Notes under the pieces: generated by a model
Told to the model about the DNA's origin: nothing
Database searches by the model: none
What the model saw: only the letters and a program-made list of their open reading frames with translations
Part shown: piece after piece, positions 8,578 to 19,113 of the stretch
How the letters are laid out: every line of letters begins with the position of its first letter
How positions within the stretch are numbered: the stretch's first letter is position 1
From: Alphaproteobacteria bacterium
GTDB taxonomy: Bacteria > Pseudomonadota > Alphaproteobacteria > UBA8366 > GCA-2717185
Assembly: GCA_012103325.1 (NCBI GenBank)
Contig: WLWY01000001.1
Coordinates: 1-64,000 of the forward strand
DNA: 64,000 nucleotides
Reading direction: 5' to 3'
Made by a program: the position numbers and the translations under genes

Positions 8578-9891
8578 TTAAAGCTCACCGGCCTCGGCGG
8601 TTTCGGCTTTACGGATCCGGCGATTGACGATGAACTTCAAGAACGGGTCGGGCGGCAGGAGCGCCGCCTTCGGCAAGGCGAGCATATCCTGCAGCAATGC
8701 GCTGTCGACACCACAGATCTGTTCGGCCAGCAATTTGCCGGCCGTTGCGCCTCGAGTCAGCGGTGCGGCATCCGTCGTCATCACCGCATGCAGGCCCGGC
8801 GCCATCTCGCCGAACACGACGCCGCCATTGCGCGTAAATCCCAAAGTTCCGCCCCAGGTCCCGTCCAGTTCGATATCAGCAAGATCCGGCCAACGGCGCT
8901 TTATGCCTTCGCGATGATTGGCGAGTGCTTCGCTCAATTGCGCCTCGTCGAAACGTTTCGCGCGGCCATAGACCAAGGTGTTGCGCATCAGGATGCGGCC
9001 GTCCCGAGTGAGGCGCACCGTGCTGCCGTTCGGGCTCGCCGGCAACAATCCGAACTCCCCACCGCCGCCCGCGAGCGCTAGTTCGTCTTTCGTCAATGGG
9101 CGGGTCAGGCTGGCGAAGAGCGCGACCGGCACGACGCGACTCCGCGCAACACCGAGTTCTTCGGCAAAGATATGGTTCGCCAGAACGACCTGCCGCGCGG
9201 CGATTTCACCCTCGGGACAGATCAGCCGGAACCCGTCGTCTGAGTGGATTTCCGAAACAGGGCTTTCTTCATATAAGGAAACGTTTTCCGGAAGGGTCGA
9301 ACCGAGCCCTCGCATCAACGCCGCCGGCTGCACCAGTGCCGTACCGTCGGCGCGGATACCTTGTGAATAAAATCGGGTCCCGGTAACCGCCTCCATCGCG
9401 TCCTGATCGACTGCGGAATAGGCCGTGCCGATGCCATCGAGCCCATCCGCCAGATGCTTCAGATGGGTTTCGCCCGGCCCGCCAGCGGCGACATAGATAC
9501 GGCCCCAATCGCTCCAGTCGCACTGGATCTGATGCCGCATGACGATGTCGCGCAAATGCTCCAGCCCCGCGGCGCACAGCCGGTCGTTACGCCGCCCAAG
9601 CTCGAGGTCCTTCTCGCCACCGTGGCTGTGGCCCTTCAGGAGAAAGCCCGCATTGCGGCCCGAAGTGCCATAGCCAACCCGCTCTGCATCGATCAGCGCA
9701 GCCGTATCAGTGGGGCGCAATTCGCCGAGCCGGCGCGCCACGGTCAAACCGACGATGCCCGCGCCGACAACCGCGTAGTCGACCGTAACCGCCCCCTCGG
9801 CGCGTTGTGCCGGCGGCGGCGGGGGCAGGGTTTCGTACCAGCCGTTCCTGGCGCCGTCGTCGGGTAGTTTTTGCGCTTTTCGGGTCGCCAT
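8578..9891 (-). CDS. NAD(P)/FAD-dependent oxidoreductase, DadA/glycine-oxidase type
   Basis: FAD-dependent amine/amino-acid oxidase-like protein (DAO fold), about 437 residues. The dinucleotide-binding motif VGAGIVGLTVARRLGEL lies near residues 43-59, the substrate-side GRNAGFLLKG follows, and the C-terminal FAD contact TTDAAPLTRGATAGKLLAEQI is present. ATG 9891 is chosen; an in-frame GTG at 9900 overlaps the rmuC stop. The substrate is unknown, and linkage to a UbiD decarboxylase hints at catabolism of an amine-bearing acid. Confidence 0.85.
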   Translation of the reverse strand: MATRKAQKLPDDGARNGWYETLPPPPPAQRAEGAVTVDYAVVGAGIVGLTVARRLGELRPTDTAALIDAERVGYGTSGRNAGFLLKGHSHGGEKDLELGRRNDRLCAAGLEHLRDIVMRHQIQCDWSDWGRIYVAAGGPGETHLKHLADGLDGIGTAYSAVDQDAMEAVTGTRFYSQGIRADGTALVQPAALMRGLGSTLPENVSLYEESPVSEIHSDDGFRLICPEGEIAARQVVLANHIFAEELGVARSRVVPVALFASLTRPLTKDELALAGGGGEFGLLPASPNGSTVRLTRDGRILMRNTLVYGRAKRFDEAQLSEALANHREGIKRRWPDLADIELDGTWGGTLGFTRNGGVVFGEMAPGLHAVMTTDAAPLTRGATAGKLLAEQICGVDSALLQDMLALPKAALLPPDPFLKFIVNRRIRKAETAEAGEL

Positions 9892-9896
9892 GATGT

Positions 9897-11357
9897 TCAC
9901 TCACCGGCCGGTAGCGGCAACTCCCTGACATTGTCCACTATCTCGGCCTCGGTATCGATGACATCGGCCATTTCGGTGTCGACGACCTGGTAGGTCGGCA
10001 GGGGTTTCGGCAAGCCTTTGGTTGGCGGCTCAATGCCGAGGTCGAGCAGCTTCCGGGCCCGCGGTAGGACACGCCTGTTGATGGAACGCGATAGTTCGTC
10101 ATAGCTCTTCACCGCCGATTTAAGGCCGCGGCCAAGGCTTCCGGTACGCGAAAGAACGACCGCTACACTCTCGATCAACTCATGAACCGCATCGACAATC
10201 TTTTCGTGGTTTTCGGCCTGGCGGTTGATATTGATCCGCGACCCGGCAACCCCGACAGCCGTCCATAAACCGGTCGGCCCCACCACGAAAATACCGTTCT
10301 CGGACGCCTTACGTTGAAAATCGGGATCGGCGCGCAGGACCTTCTCAACGGCGGCATCGTTTGGCAACCACATGAGGCTTATGAGCTGGCGAACCTCGCC
10401 GCCCTTGCCAGCCTCGCGGTAGTCCGATTGCACGGCGTTCCGGTAATTCTTGCCGGCGAGCGACTTGAGGTGCTGGTTCATCGTCACGGCCAACCGGCCG
10501 TACAACGCTTCCTCGGCGGCCTCGTCTTCCACTCTTGCCAGTTCGAGCAGGAATTTCGACGCTTTGCTGTCGATAACCAACACGGAATCCGCCGGCATGA
10601 AAACGATGGCATCCGGCCGGAGTGCTCTCCCCTCATCCGATTCGAACGTCTTTTGCAGAACAAAATCCGTGCCGACCGAAAGGCCAAACGACTTCAGCGT
10701 ATTCTCCAAAACGGTCTCGGCGGCAAAGCCCGCGCCGGCGGGATTGGACAGCGCCCGCTCGATCACATCGACCGCATCGCGGTTCGTGCTGACCTGATCG
10801 TTCAGGGACGAAACCGTCTTCGACAGGGTCTCGAACTGGGTCAGCAGCTTGCCGCTTGCCTCTTGCACCCGCTTCTCGCCGTCTTCCTTGGCAGTCTTCG
10901 CTTCGCGCTTGTGGTCTTCGAGCAGCTTGTTGGAAAGGTCGGTCGCGGTCGAAAGCATCGCGGACCGCGCGGCAACCATCGCCTCGTCCTTGGTCTTTTC
11001 CCAATCCTCCATACGCGTCCGCATGGCCTCGATTTCCTGCCGCACCAACGCCGTGTCTTTCTCTGCTTCGCGGCGCGCCTCCTTTGCCACCTCCAGTTCC
11101 GCGACCAGCCTGTCGCGCGCTTCGTTGCTGTCGGCAAGTTGCGCGCCGATGGCGCCGATCCGCGTTTCCGCCTCGGCCGCCCGCAATCCGGCTTCCGTGG
11201 CGGACGCTTCCGCTGCTGCAGTGGCCGCGCGCTCGACCGTAAGCTCATCCCGCAGCAAACCAGTCTGCTCGTTAAGGCCCCGCGTCCGCGCATAGGCGAA
11301 AAATGCCGCGAGCGCCAACGCCACGCCGACGGCAAGACCAGGAATCAGTAAATCCAT
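9897..11357 (-). CDS. rmuC: DNA recombination protein RmuC
   Basis: RmuC-family protein, 486 residues. It begins with a single membrane-spanning helix (about residues 2-22, LLIPGLAVGVALALAAFFAY), then a long coiled coil (about 30-190) and the conserved PD-(D/E)XK-like nuclease domain, seen as DAIVFMP...VLVIDSKAS and the following MNQHLKSLAGKNYR and FLP-like WLPNDAAV segments. RmuC limits recombination between short inverted repeats. ATG 11357 is preferred over further upstream codons because GGAGAA precedes it and the membrane helix starts there. Divergent from def. Confidence 0.92.
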   Translation of the reverse strand: MDLLIPGLAVGVALALAAFFAYARTRGLNEQTGLLRDELTVERAATAAAEASATEAGLRAAEAETRIGAIGAQLADSNEARDRLVAELEVAKEARREAEKDTALVRQEIEAMRTRMEDWEKTKDEAMVAARSAMLSTATDLSNKLLEDHKREAKTAKEDGEKRVQEASGKLLTQFETLSKTVSSLNDQVSTNRDAVDVIERALSNPAGAGFAAETVLENTLKSFGLSVGTDFVLQKTFESDEGRALRPDAIVFMPADSVLVIDSKASKFLLELARVEDEAAEEALYGRLAVTMNQHLKSLAGKNYRNAVQSDYREAGKGGEVRQLISLMWLPNDAAVEKVLRADPDFQRKASENGIFVVGPTGLWTAVGVAGSRININRQAENHEKIVDAVHELIESVAVVLSRTGSLGRGLKSAVKSYDELSRSINRRVLPRARKLLDLGIEPPTKGLPKPLPTYQVVDTEMADVIDTEAEIVDNVRELPLPAGE

Positions 11358-11412
11358 GCCCGTTTCTCCAAACTCAATTGGCGCTATCATAGCATCGATT
11401 CGCGCGCCTGCC

Positions 11413-11441
11413 TTGACGGGACGACCGTTCGACAATAGGTA
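11413..11441 (+). promoter_or_regulatory. Putative promoter of def-fmt-truA
   Basis: TTGACG (11413-11418) and TAGGTA (11436-11441) are separated by 17 bp and lie 27 bp before the def start codon, inside the short divergent gap between rmuC and def. The -35 box is good, the -10 box only partial. Assignment rests on spacing and position. Confidence 0.4.
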
Positions 11442-11468
11442 GATGCGGCAGGAACGTATGAGAAACGC

Positions 11469-11999
11469 ATGGCCACACTACCCATCATCATCGCGCCCGA
11501 TCCGCGCCTCAAAATGAAATGCAAACCTGTCGGCCAGGTCGACGAGGCCATTGCCACGCTGATGACGGATATGCTGGAGACAATGTATCTGGCACCCGGC
11601 ATTGGACTGGCCGCACCGCAGGTCGGCGTGACGAAACGCGTGATCGTCGTCGACGCAACCGGCAAGGACGAAGAGCGCAATCCCATAAAAATGGCCAATC
11701 CGGAATTGCTTTTTACGTCCGAAGAAATCTGGACCTACGAGGAAGGTTGCCTCTCGCTGCCGGACCATTATGCGGAAGTCGCCCGGCCGACGAAGGTTCG
11801 TGTGGGATATCTCGACGAAAACAACAAACGGTGCGAGCTCGAAGCCGATGAACTGCTCGCCACCTGCATACAGCACGAAATGGACCATCTGGACGGCATG
11901 CTCTTCGTCGACCATATCTCGGCGCTGAAACGCAACATGATCCTGCGCAAGCTCGTCAAGACGAAGAAGCTGAAGGCGCAGGACGCCGCTGCCGAATGA
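11469..11999 (+). CDS. def: Peptide deformylase
   Basis: Removes the N-formyl group from nascent proteins. All three metal-site motifs are intact: GIGLAAPQ (about residues 43-50), EGCLS with ligand C94, and QHEMDH with ligands H136 and H140 and catalytic E137. 176 residues, the usual size. First gene of def-fmt-truA, the standard pairing of deformylase with the formyltransferase that makes its substrate; fmt starts 4 bp after the stop. Confidence 0.97.
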   Translation: MATLPIIIAPDPRLKMKCKPVGQVDEAIATLMTDMLETMYLAPGIGLAAPQVGVTKRVIVVDATGKDEERNPIKMANPELLFTSEEIWTYEEGCLSLPDHYAEVARPTKVRVGYLDENNKRCELEADELLATCIQHEMDHLDGMLFVDHISALKRNMILRKLVKTKKLKAQDAAAE

Positions 12000-12003
12000 T
12001 CCG

Positions 12004-12939
12004 GTGGCCGTAACGCGAACGCCCCTGCGCCTGATCTATATGGGAACGCCCGGCTTCGCGGTGCCGGCGCTGAAAACGCTGATCGCCGCTGGGCACGATA
12101 TCGTCTGCGTTTACAGCCAGCCGCCACGGCGCGCCGGACGCGGCCAGAAAGCGCGGCCATCGCCGGTGCAGGCGTTTGCGGATGACAAGGGAATCCCGGT
12201 CCGAACGCCCAAATCACTGCGCGATCCGGAAGAACAAGCCGCCTTCGCAGCACTCGATGCGGACGCGGCGGTGGTCGCCGCCTACGGCTTGATCCTGCCG
12301 CCAGCAATCCTCGAAGCGCCTCGGTTCGGATGCCTTAATATCCACGCCTCGCTGCTGCCGCGTTGGCGCGGCGCGGCGCCGATACAGCGGGCTATTCTGG
12401 CCGGAGATACGCAATCCGGTGTCACGATCATGCAAATGGATGAGGGCCTCGATACCGGTGGCGTTCTGCTGTCCGAGGCCGTTCCAATTACGATGGAAAC
12501 GACAGCAAGCAACCTGCACGATGCGCTGGCCGCGCGCGGCGGGCCGCTTGTCGTCGAGGCGCTGGACGGTCTCGCCGCCGGCACCCTGAAGGCAACGCCG
12601 CAGCCGGAGACTGGCGTCACCTATGCGGAAAAACTGAGCCGCGATGAAGGGCGGCTGGATTGGACCCGTCCCGCCCCCTATCTGGCACGCGCCGTGCGCG
12701 CCTTTACGCCCTGGCCCGGCGCCTGGTTCGAGCATGACGGCGCGCGTATCAAGATATTGGAGGCTTGCGTAGAATCGGGATCGGCAACGCCCGGCACCAT
12801 CATCGATGACCGGCTGACCATTGCCTGCAGCGAAGGGGCTCTGCGGCTTCTCACGGTGCAACGCAGCGGCCGGGCGGCGGTCGACGCCGAATCCTTTCTG
12901 CGCGGCTACGATCTGCCAGCGGGCACGGTACTGCCATGA
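12004..12939 (+). CDS. fmt: Methionyl-tRNA formyltransferase
   Basis: Formylates initiator Met-tRNA using 10-formyl-THF. N-terminal formyltransferase fold begins [10 protein letters not shown] (about residues 15-24); the catalytic region includes [16 protein letters not shown] (about 111-126) with the conserved Asn/His and the SLLPRWRG loop, and MDEGLDTG follows. The C-terminal tRNA-binding domain spans about 205-305. 311 residues, normal. GTG start 4 bp after def with only a weak ribosome site, so translation is probably coupled. Its end overlaps truA. Confidence 0.97.
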   Translation: MAVTRTPLRLIYMGTPGFAVPALKTLIAAGHDIVCVYSQPPRRAGRGQKARPSPVQAFADDKGIPVRTPKSLRDPEEQAAFAALDADAAVVAAYGLILPPAILEAPRFGCLNIHASLLPRWRGAAPIQRAILAGDTQSGVTIMQMDEGLDTGGVLLSEAVPITMETTASNLHDALAARGGPLVVEALDGLAAGTLKATPQPETGVTYAEKLSRDEGRLDWTRPAPYLARAVRAFTPWPGAWFEHDGARIKILEACVESGSATPGTIIDDRLTIACSEGALRLLTVQRSGRAAVDAESFLRGYDLPAGTVLP

Positions 12940-13673
12940 TGCGCTGGAAAATCACCATCGAGTATGACGGCAGCGAGTTCGTCGGCTGGCAGCGACAAGC
13001 AAACGGTTTCTCGGTGCAGGAAGCTTTGGAGTCCGCCATCGCTGGCTTCTCTGGCGAGGAAATTACGCTGCACGGCGCGGGACGCACCGATTCCGGCGTG
13101 CACGCGCTGGCGCAAATCGCGCATTTCGACCTGGCGAAAGAAACCGACGCCGATACGGTACGCGACGCTCTCAACCATCATCTGCAGACAAAGGCCGCGA
13201 CCGTCCTGCAAGCCGAAGCGGTTTCCGAGGACTTCAACGCCCGCTTTTCCGCCACCGGCCGCGAGTATCTGTACCGCATCCTGAACCGCCGCGCGCCTAC
13301 CGCGCTGGAACGCGGGCGGGTTTGGCACGTGGCCCGTCCCCTGGATGCGGCAGCGATGCATACGGCAGCGCAGCACCTGGTCGGCCACCATGATTTCAGC
13401 ACCTTCCGCGCCCTTCGATGCCAGGCGAAGTCGCCGGTCAAGACGCTGGATGAATTGGCGGTGTCGCGCGTCGGCGATGAAATCCATATAGCGGCCAAGG
13501 CACGCTCCTTCCTGCACAATCAGGTACGTATTCTGGCCGGAACCTTGAAGCTCGTCGGCGAAGGCGCCTGGTCGGAAGCGCAGGTCAGCGCGGCGCTAGA
13601 GGCAAAGGACAGGAGCGCCGGAGGTCCAACCGCGCCACCCGAAGGGCTGTATCTGACCCGGGTGCGCTATTGA
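12936..13673 (+). CDS. truA: tRNA pseudouridine(38-40) synthase TruA
   Basis: Isomerises uridines 38-40 in tRNA anticodon stems. The catalytic motif [11 protein letters not shown] with the essential Asp is at about residues 48-58; RRYLYRI-like [23 protein letters not shown] and the C-terminal [19 protein letters not shown] are also conserved. 245 residues. The first ATG (12936) overlaps the fmt stop; a second ATG follows immediately. Convergent with a small membrane-protein gene three bases beyond its stop. Confidence 0.97.
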   Translation: MMRWKITIEYDGSEFVGWQRQANGFSVQEALESAIAGFSGEEITLHGAGRTDSGVHALAQIAHFDLAKETDADTVRDALNHHLQTKAATVLQAEAVSEDFNARFSATGREYLYRILNRRAPTALERGRVWHVARPLDAAAMHTAAQHLVGHHDFSTFRALRCQAKSPVKTLDELAVSRVGDEIHIAAKARSFLHNQVRILAGTLKLVGEGAWSEAQVSAALEAKDRSAGGPTAPPEGLYLTRVRY

Positions 13674-13676
13674 CTG

Positions 13677-13850
13677 TTATTCATCGTCCGGCTCGTTACG
13701 CACCTGACGCAGCGTGATCAGCACAATGTAAGCCACGAAGCACACCGCAGCGCCGACAAAGGCGGCGGTCATTCCAAACCACTGCTCGACCATCACCAGC
13801 ACGACCAACCCGATGGCGGTAAGTATAATATTTTTTAAAAAACTCACCAT
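13677..13850 (-). CDS. Small two-helix membrane protein, hypothetical
   Basis: 57-residue ORF starting MVSFLKN and ending in the charged tail RQVRNEPDDE. Two hydrophobic stretches (about residues 7-24 and 27-47) predict a hairpin membrane protein. It lies 16 bp downstream of another membrane-protein gene on the same strand, in the tail of the dapD-dapE block. The frame is open upstream but those residues look non-coding. I recognise no family; existence is supported by its composition and position only. Confidence 0.55.
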   Translation of the reverse strand: MVSFLKNIILTAIGLVVLVMVEQWFGMTAAFVGAAVCFVAYIVLITLRQVRNEPDDE

Positions 13851-13866
13851 CCGACCGGCTGCAGCG

Positions 13867-14433
13867 CTATTGCAGCATGCTTTGCCCGATGGCGTGAATG
13901 ATCTGCCCCAGCACGAACTCTCCCGCCACGATTCCGGCAGCACCGACGCCGGACACTTCCAACCCGACGCGTGCCACATACCATTGATAGGACAGAATAA
14001 TGACGGTCGCGACAAATCCGAGCGTCACGAGAAAGCCGTCCGATGCCGTGCCGGTGAATTTGACCACGAGCACGATCATGTAGATGGCGATCTGGATACC
14101 GGCCGACCAATTGTAGGCGACTATATAGCGGATATAGTATTCGTCGCGATCGATCGTCGGCGCGAGATAGGCCATCAACAGTGGCCACGCCGTCCATTGA
14201 ATGACGTAGGTAATGCCCTCGACGGTGACGATCCGAAAGAAGCCCGCATCACCAGTGCCGCTGCTGGCAAAGGCGATCCACAAGATATAGCCCGGCAGTA
14301 CGATAACGGCGCAGAAAAAGGACTTCCAGAAACCTTCGATCGAGGTGTCGAGCCATTCGAGGCCGCGAGGATCGCGCAGGAACAACCGCCAGGCCCCGTA
14401 CAGCGACAGCAGGACCTCGTGGCGGGCGATCAT
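13867..14433 (-). CDS. Multipass membrane protein downstream of dapE, function unknown
   Basis: 188 residues with about four to five hydrophobic segments (around residues 37-55, 66-87, 104-124, 134-150 and 160-180). The start overlaps the dapE stop as ATGA, showing translational coupling with lysine/diaminopimelate synthesis genes. I see no catalytic motif. Similar uncharacterised membrane proteins following dapE are common in Rhodospirillales-type genomes (from memory, not checked). A transport or envelope role is only a guess. Confidence 0.8.
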   Translation of the reverse strand: MIARHEVLLSLYGAWRLFLRDPRGLEWLDTSIEGFWKSFFCAVIVLPGYILWIAFASSGTGDAGFFRIVTVEGITYVIQWTAWPLLMAYLAPTIDRDEYYIRYIVAYNWSAGIQIAIYMIVLVVKFTGTASDGFLVTLGFVATVIILSYQWYVARVGLEVSGVGAAGIVAGEFVLGQIIHAIGQSMLQ

Positions 14434-15575
14434 TGGAAGTATCCGCGTAGAACCGCTTCGTAAATTTCCGATAGTTTGCGTATGTCCTCGACGGCGGTGC
14501 GTTCGTCGACCTTGTGCATGGTCTGGCTAATCAGTCCGAACTCCGCCACCGGGCAATAATCCTTGATGAAGCGGGCATCGGACGTGCCGCCGGTGGTGCT
14601 CAGCTCAGGCCGCTGGCCCAGCACCTTTTCGCAAGCGTCGGACACCAGGTCGCTGAGCTGACCCGGGGGCGTCAGGAAGGATTCGCCACTGACCACGATG
14701 TCGAGCTCGTAACGCCCGCCCTCGCCGATCGCCGCATCGAAAGTCTTATGCAGCCAGTCGGTGAGACTCGCCGAACTGTGCAGATCGTTGAAGCGGATAT
14801 TGAACGTCGCGCGCGCCTCGCCCGGAATGACATTCGTTGTCGGGTTGCCGATGTCGATCGTCGAGATCTGCAAGGTCGAGGGCTGGAAGAATTCCGATCC
14901 TTCATCTATCGGCGCCGCCGTGATCGCCCGCAGCAGGTCGACGATGCGGTGCGCGGCATTGTCCGCCAGATGCGGGTAGGCCGTATGTCCTTGCTCGCCC
15001 TTGATCGTGAGCCAGCCATTGAGGCTGCCGCGGCGGCCGATCTTCATCATCTCGCCGAGTGCCATTGGATTGGTTGGCTCGCCGACGATGCAGACATCCA
15101 TGGCCTCGCCGTTTTCGACCATCCATTGCAGCATCTTCTTCGTGCCGTTGACCGATGGTCCCTCTTCGTCGCCCGTGATCAGCAGGCTGATCGAGCCGGG
15201 AGGCGGCCCGTCTTCGGTAAAACGCTTTATGGCTGCGGCGAAGGCCGCAATGGCGCCCTTCATGTCGCTGGCGCCTCGGCCGAACAGGATACCGTCCTGG
15301 ATTTCCGCCGCGAACGGATCGACCGACCAGGCGTCGCGCGCGCCGACCGGGACGACATCGGTGTGCCCGGCGAAACAGAAGTTCGGCGCGGACTCGCCCA
15401 GCCGGGCATAGAGGTTGTCGACGTCGGGCGTTCCCTCTTCGGCGAACACAAGACGCTGGCATTTGAAACCCATGCCCTCCAGCGTCGTCTGCAAGAGGTT
15501 GAGCGCACCGCCTTCTTCCGGCGTCACGCTCGGGCAGCGGATCAGATCTCGCGCAAGCGTGACCGGGTCGATCAC
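14430..15575 (-). CDS. dapE: Succinyl-diaminopimelate desuccinylase
   Basis: Zinc M20-family amidase releasing L,L-diaminopimelate from its N-succinyl form in lysine and cell-wall synthesis. Metal/catalytic motifs are intact: GHTDVVPVG (about residues 70-78), GRGASDMKG (about 98-106), GDEEGP with the catalytic Glu (about 132-137), and the C-terminal [11 protein letters not shown] (about 321-331). 381 residues, typical. GTG start two bases after the dapD stop, so dapD-dapE is an operon. Confidence 0.97.
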   Translation of the reverse strand: MIDPVTLARDLIRCPSVTPEEGGALNLLQTTLEGMGFKCQRLVFAEEGTPDVDNLYARLGESAPNFCFAGHTDVVPVGARDAWSVDPFAAEIQDGILFGRGASDMKGAIAAFAAAIKRFTEDGPPPGSISLLITGDEEGPSVNGTKKMLQWMVENGEAMDVCIVGEPTNPMALGEMMKIGRRGSLNGWLTIKGEQGHTAYPHLADNAAHRIVDLLRAITAAPIDEGSEFFQPSTLQISTIDIGNPTTNVIPGEARATFNIRFNDLHSSASLTDWLHKTFDAAIGEGGRYELDIVVSGESFLTPPGQLSDLVSDACEKVLGQRPELSTTGGTSDARFIKDYCPVAEFGLISQTMHKVDERTAVEDIRKLSEIYEAVLRGYFQ

Positions 15576-15577
15576 GA

Positions 15578-16423
15578 CTAGTCCCTTAAGAGATCGTTGA
15601 TCGAGGTCTTCGAACGGGTCTGGGCATCCACGGTCTTGACGATCACGACGCAGGCGAGGCTCGGGGTCGGCGCGCCTTCGGGGCTCTGCGGACCGGGCAA
15701 GGCACCCGGCACGACTACCGAGTATGCCGGCACGCGACCGCGATGAATCTCACCGGTCTGGCGATCGACGATCTTGGTCGAGCCACTGATGAAACAGCCC
15801 ATAGCGAGTACGGCGCCTTCTTCAACGATGACGCCCTCCACCACTTCGGAGCGCGCACCGACGAAGCAGTTGTCTTCAATGATCACCGGATCGGCCTGGA
15901 GCGGTTCCAAGACGCCCCCGATCCCAACCCCGCCGGACAGATGACAGTTCTTGCCGATCTGCGCGCAGGACCCAACCGTTGCCCATGTATCGACCATCGT
16001 ACCCTCGTCGACATAGGCGCCGAGATTGACGAAGCTCGGCATCAAAATCACGTTCGGCGCGATATAGGCGGAATGGCGCACGATGCAGTTCGGCACGGCG
16101 CGGAAACCGGCTTCGCCGAACTCGGACGCGGTCCAGCCTTCAAACTTCGAGGGCACCTTGTCCCACCATGTCGTATTCGCACCAGGACCGCCCGCGATCG
16201 TGGTCATATCGTTGAGCCGGAAGGACAGCAGAACCGCCTTCTTGAGCCACTGATTGACATGCCATTCGCCGCCGATTTTCTCCGCGACCCGGCCCGTGCC
16301 GGAATCCATCATGTTCAGCGCAGTGTCGACGGCGTCGCGCACCGCCCCCGTCGTATCGCTCGAGACCGTATCGCGGTCCTCCCAAGCTTGATCGATCGTC
16401 TTTTGCAGGTCGGCGTGGCTCAT
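15578..16423 (-). CDS. dapD: 2,3,4,5-tetrahydropyridine-2,6-dicarboxylate N-succinyltransferase
   Basis: Makes N-succinyl-2-amino-6-ketopimelate in the succinylase branch of lysine/DAP synthesis. 281 residues, standard length. The C-terminal half shows the left-handed hexapeptide-repeat pattern (about residues 105-230, e.g. [28 protein letters not shown]) with [15 protein letters not shown]. Directly upstream of dapE. Confidence 0.97.
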   Translation of the reverse strand: MSHADLQKTIDQAWEDRDTVSSDTTGAVRDAVDTALNMMDSGTGRVAEKIGGEWHVNQWLKKAVLLSFRLNDMTTIAGGPGANTTWWDKVPSKFEGWTASEFGEAGFRAVPNCIVRHSAYIAPNVILMPSFVNLGAYVDEGTMVDTWATVGSCAQIGKNCHLSGGVGIGGVLEPLQADPVIIEDNCFVGARSEVVEGVIVEEGAVLAMGCFISGSTKIVDRQTGEIHRGRVPAYSVVVPGALPGPQSPEGAPTPSLACVVIVKTVDAQTRSKTSINDLLRD

Positions 16424-16535
16424 TTGCGGCGTAACCTTTCACGCGTTGGATGTCCGGAAAGCGCGAATGTGGTCGAGATGCGGAGGCGAGTCAACCCGAC
16501 CTCCCAAAGCCGCATGCGACGCGTTACGGCGTTGT

Positions 16536-17228
16536 TTACGGCGCGTTATCGCCGTCCAGAATTCCCTGCAGCCAGTCCAGCAAATCGTCGGCGACATGAT
16601 GGATATGATCGTCCTCTTCCGGCGAACCGTCATATCGCGCCGTGCGGATCAGCACCGTACTCATTCCCATCGCATGGGCCGGCTCCAAATTGCGCGCGAT
16701 ATCCTCGACCATAACCGCGCGCTGCGGTTGGACATCGAATTTTTGTACGAAATCCCGGTAGGGTTCGGGGTCTGGCTTCGGGCGATATCCGGCTGCGATG
16801 ATATCGTAAATCCCGTCGAACAAATCCGTAATGCCGAGACGGTCCATGACGTTCTCCGCATGCTTGACCGATCCGTTCGTATAGACGAGCCGCTGACCCG
16901 GCAATTGTCTCAAGGCATCGCGCAAATCGGGGCTCGGCGGAATCGGCGTTACGTCGATATCATGCACGAAATCGAGGAATACATCGGGATGGATGCCGTC
17001 GTTCGCCATGAGGCCCGCGAGCGTCGTGCCGTGCTCATGATAATAGCGTTTCTGCAACTTCCTCGCATCGATGCGGTCGATGCCCAAATGCTGCGATATG
17101 AACGCACCCATCTTCACATCGATCTGGCTGAACAGGTCGCAAGCTGCTGGATACAGGGTGTTATCCAGATCGAAGACCCAGTAGTCGGTTTCATGAAAAG
17201 GCGGTTGCGGTGTAAATTTATTCGTCAT
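16536..17228 (-). CDS. Pyrimidine 5'-nucleotidase (HAD superfamily)
   Basis: HAD-family phosphatase of the SSM1/pyrimidine 5'-nucleotidase type, 230 residues. HAD motif I is VFDLDNTLYP with nucleophile D20 and acid D22; motif II is YTNGS (about 113-117); motif III lysine and the motif IV acidic pair MVEDIARN follow. It dephosphorylates nucleotides or related metabolites in the cytoplasm. Start ATG 17228 is chosen; the upstream TTG extension reads as arginine-rich non-coding sequence. Separated by 112 bp from dapD. Confidence 0.88.
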   Translation of the reverse strand: MTNKFTPQPPFHETDYWVFDLDNTLYPAACDLFSQIDVKMGAFISQHLGIDRIDARKLQKRYYHEHGTTLAGLMANDGIHPDVFLDFVHDIDVTPIPPSPDLRDALRQLPGQRLVYTNGSVKHAENVMDRLGITDLFDGIYDIIAAGYRPKPDPEPYRDFVQKFDVQPQRAVMVEDIARNLEPAHAMGMSTVLIRTARYDGSPEEDDHIHHVADDLLDWLQGILDGDNAP

Positions 17229-17381
17229 GGCACGGAGAGTGCGTGAACGGGAACCGGGACGCAAGCAATGTTGCGCCCGGATCCCCTAAATTCTAACGAT
17301 TGGTTAACAGTTTGTAACTAAGCTGCTCCGGATCGTCGCAACTGTCGCAGGGCCGCTTCGCGCACCGTCACCGGAACTCGA

Positions 17382-19112
17382 ATGAAACCACTTTCTACAG
17401 TCCGCACGCTGGGCGACGGTGCCATCGACGGGAATTCGGGACCGAACGCAGCGGCCTGCAAAAATGCAACGGTTGCCGTAGACGGCCAAGCAGCCTCTTT
17501 GGCGCACCTGCCGGGCCCTGTTTTGCATATAAATTCCGACGGCGCGATCGTGGGTCTCAATGAAGAGGGCACCTATTTGGCGCATTCGCTCCATGAAGGC
17601 GATGCCGCGCAATGCCTGGCGCAACTTCGCGCCTTGGCGAGCACCGCAGCCGAGACCTCGATCCAATCGGTTTCTTGGTCTGAAGAGAGCCAAACGCGTT
17701 GGATGGAGGCGACCGTCATTCCCACCGACGATGGTGGTGCATTCATCGTCGGGCGAGACTCGACTCTCGAAATCAATATGCGCCTGGCGCTCGTGGATTC
17801 GCGGCAGCGATTCAAGGATTTGGTCGACGTTTCGAGCGACTTCGCCTGGGAAACCGACACCGCCGGCACGTTCGTCTTTGTGTCACCGCGGGGCGCGCTG
17901 GGGTATTCCGCGGACGCGATGGTCGGCACCGTCGCTCGCGATCTGCTCTATCGTATCTCGGATCCGCCAAGTCGCTTTGCGTTCGAAGCCCAGGACATCA
18001 TCGAGGAAACGGAGCTATGGCTCAAAAACGCCGACGGCAATGCGGCGTGCGTCCTCGCCAGCGCAAAGCCCGTTTGGAATAAGCTGGGCGAACGTACGGG
18101 CGCGCGTGGCGTCTGCCGCGACATTACCGCCGAACGGCTACGCGAAAACGACATCGCGCGCATGAAGGTGCGGGAACAGGTAATTGCCTATGTCGTCGAC
18201 GCCGTACGCGATGAGGCACGTCCAACCGATATGCTAAGCACGGCGGTTACTTCGATCGGCAAGGCGATGACCGACACGGCATGCGCTGTCTATCAAAGAG
18301 AGAGCCGAGATAGCTTGAACCTGGTTGCGCATTACGGCTCGCTGCCGGAAAGCAGGGAACTGGCCGAGGCGATCGACCGCGTGTGCACCGATTTTGCCGC
18401 GCATGAAGATTTCGTCGGCGGACACCGTACCCTGATGACGGCGACTCATTATCGAAACGACATGAATGGCGCCATCCTGCTCAGCCGGGAGTCGGAAACC
18501 GAGTGGAACGCGCACGATCGATCGCTTATCGACGCGGTCGCGGGCCAGCTTGGCATCGCGCTTCAGCAGGTCTCGGACCAGAAGGAACTCGAGCGTCTGT
18601 CCCGCACTGACGCGCTGACGGGACTGTTCAACCGCCGAGCCTTCACCGAGGAGCTGGAACGGGCGATACACCGGTCGCGGCGCAATGGGTTTCAGAGTGC
18701 GGTCTTTTTTGTCGACTTGAATAACTTCAAAGCCGTGAACGATACGCACGGGCACGACGTAGGCGACCGTGTCTTGACGCGGCTGAGCGACATCCTGCGC
18801 GCCGCCGCCCGCAGTTACGACTTCGTGGCCCGTTTGGGCGGCGACGAGTTTGCGCTCTGGTTCGAGAATATCGACAAGCAGGCGGCACGTCGTCGTGCCG
18901 GAGAAATCATCCGCAACTGTAAATCCCTCGACCAATTCAGCGGCGCCCCGGACAAGCGGCTCGGGCTGTCAATCGGCATCGCGATGGATCAACCTAATTC
19001 CGTCGAAACGTCCGATGGGCTGTTGAAACGCGCGGACGCCGCGATGTATCGCGCAAAACACTCCCGCAAACACAGTATTTCGATGGCTCGCGACAAAACT
19101 TCGCCCCAATGA
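17382..19112 (+). CDS. PAS-GAF-GGDEF diguanylate cyclase
   Basis: 576-residue soluble sensor cyclase making c-di-GMP. Domain order: N-terminal region of unclear type (1-135), PAS-like domain (about 136-255, with the PAC-like GARGVCRDITAE), GAF-like domain (about 265-395), then GGDEF (about 405-570). The active site RLGGDEFALW is intact around residue 486, and TDALTGLFNRRAF marks the domain start. No membrane helix and no EAL domain are seen. An RxxD inhibitory site is not obvious at the usual position. The DUF2336 gene starts one base after its stop, so they form an operon. Confidence 0.93.
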   Translation: MKPLSTVRTLGDGAIDGNSGPNAAACKNATVAVDGQAASLAHLPGPVLHINSDGAIVGLNEEGTYLAHSLHEGDAAQCLAQLRALASTAAETSIQSVSWSEESQTRWMEATVIPTDDGGAFIVGRDSTLEINMRLALVDSRQRFKDLVDVSSDFAWETDTAGTFVFVSPRGALGYSADAMVGTVARDLLYRISDPPSRFAFEAQDIIEETELWLKNADGNAACVLASAKPVWNKLGERTGARGVCRDITAERLRENDIARMKVREQVIAYVVDAVRDEARPTDMLSTAVTSIGKAMTDTACAVYQRESRDSLNLVAHYGSLPESRELAEAIDRVCTDFAAHEDFVGGHRTLMTATHYRNDMNGAILLSRESETEWNAHDRSLIDAVAGQLGIALQQVSDQKELERLSRTDALTGLFNRRAFTEELERAIHRSRRNGFQSAVFFVDLNNFKAVNDTHGHDVGDRVLTRLSDILRAAARSYDFVARLGGDEFALWFENIDKQAARRRAGEIIRNCKSLDQFSGAPDKRLGLSIGIAMDQPNSVETSDGLLKRADAAMYRAKHSRKHSISMARDKTSPQ

Positions 19113-19113
19113 G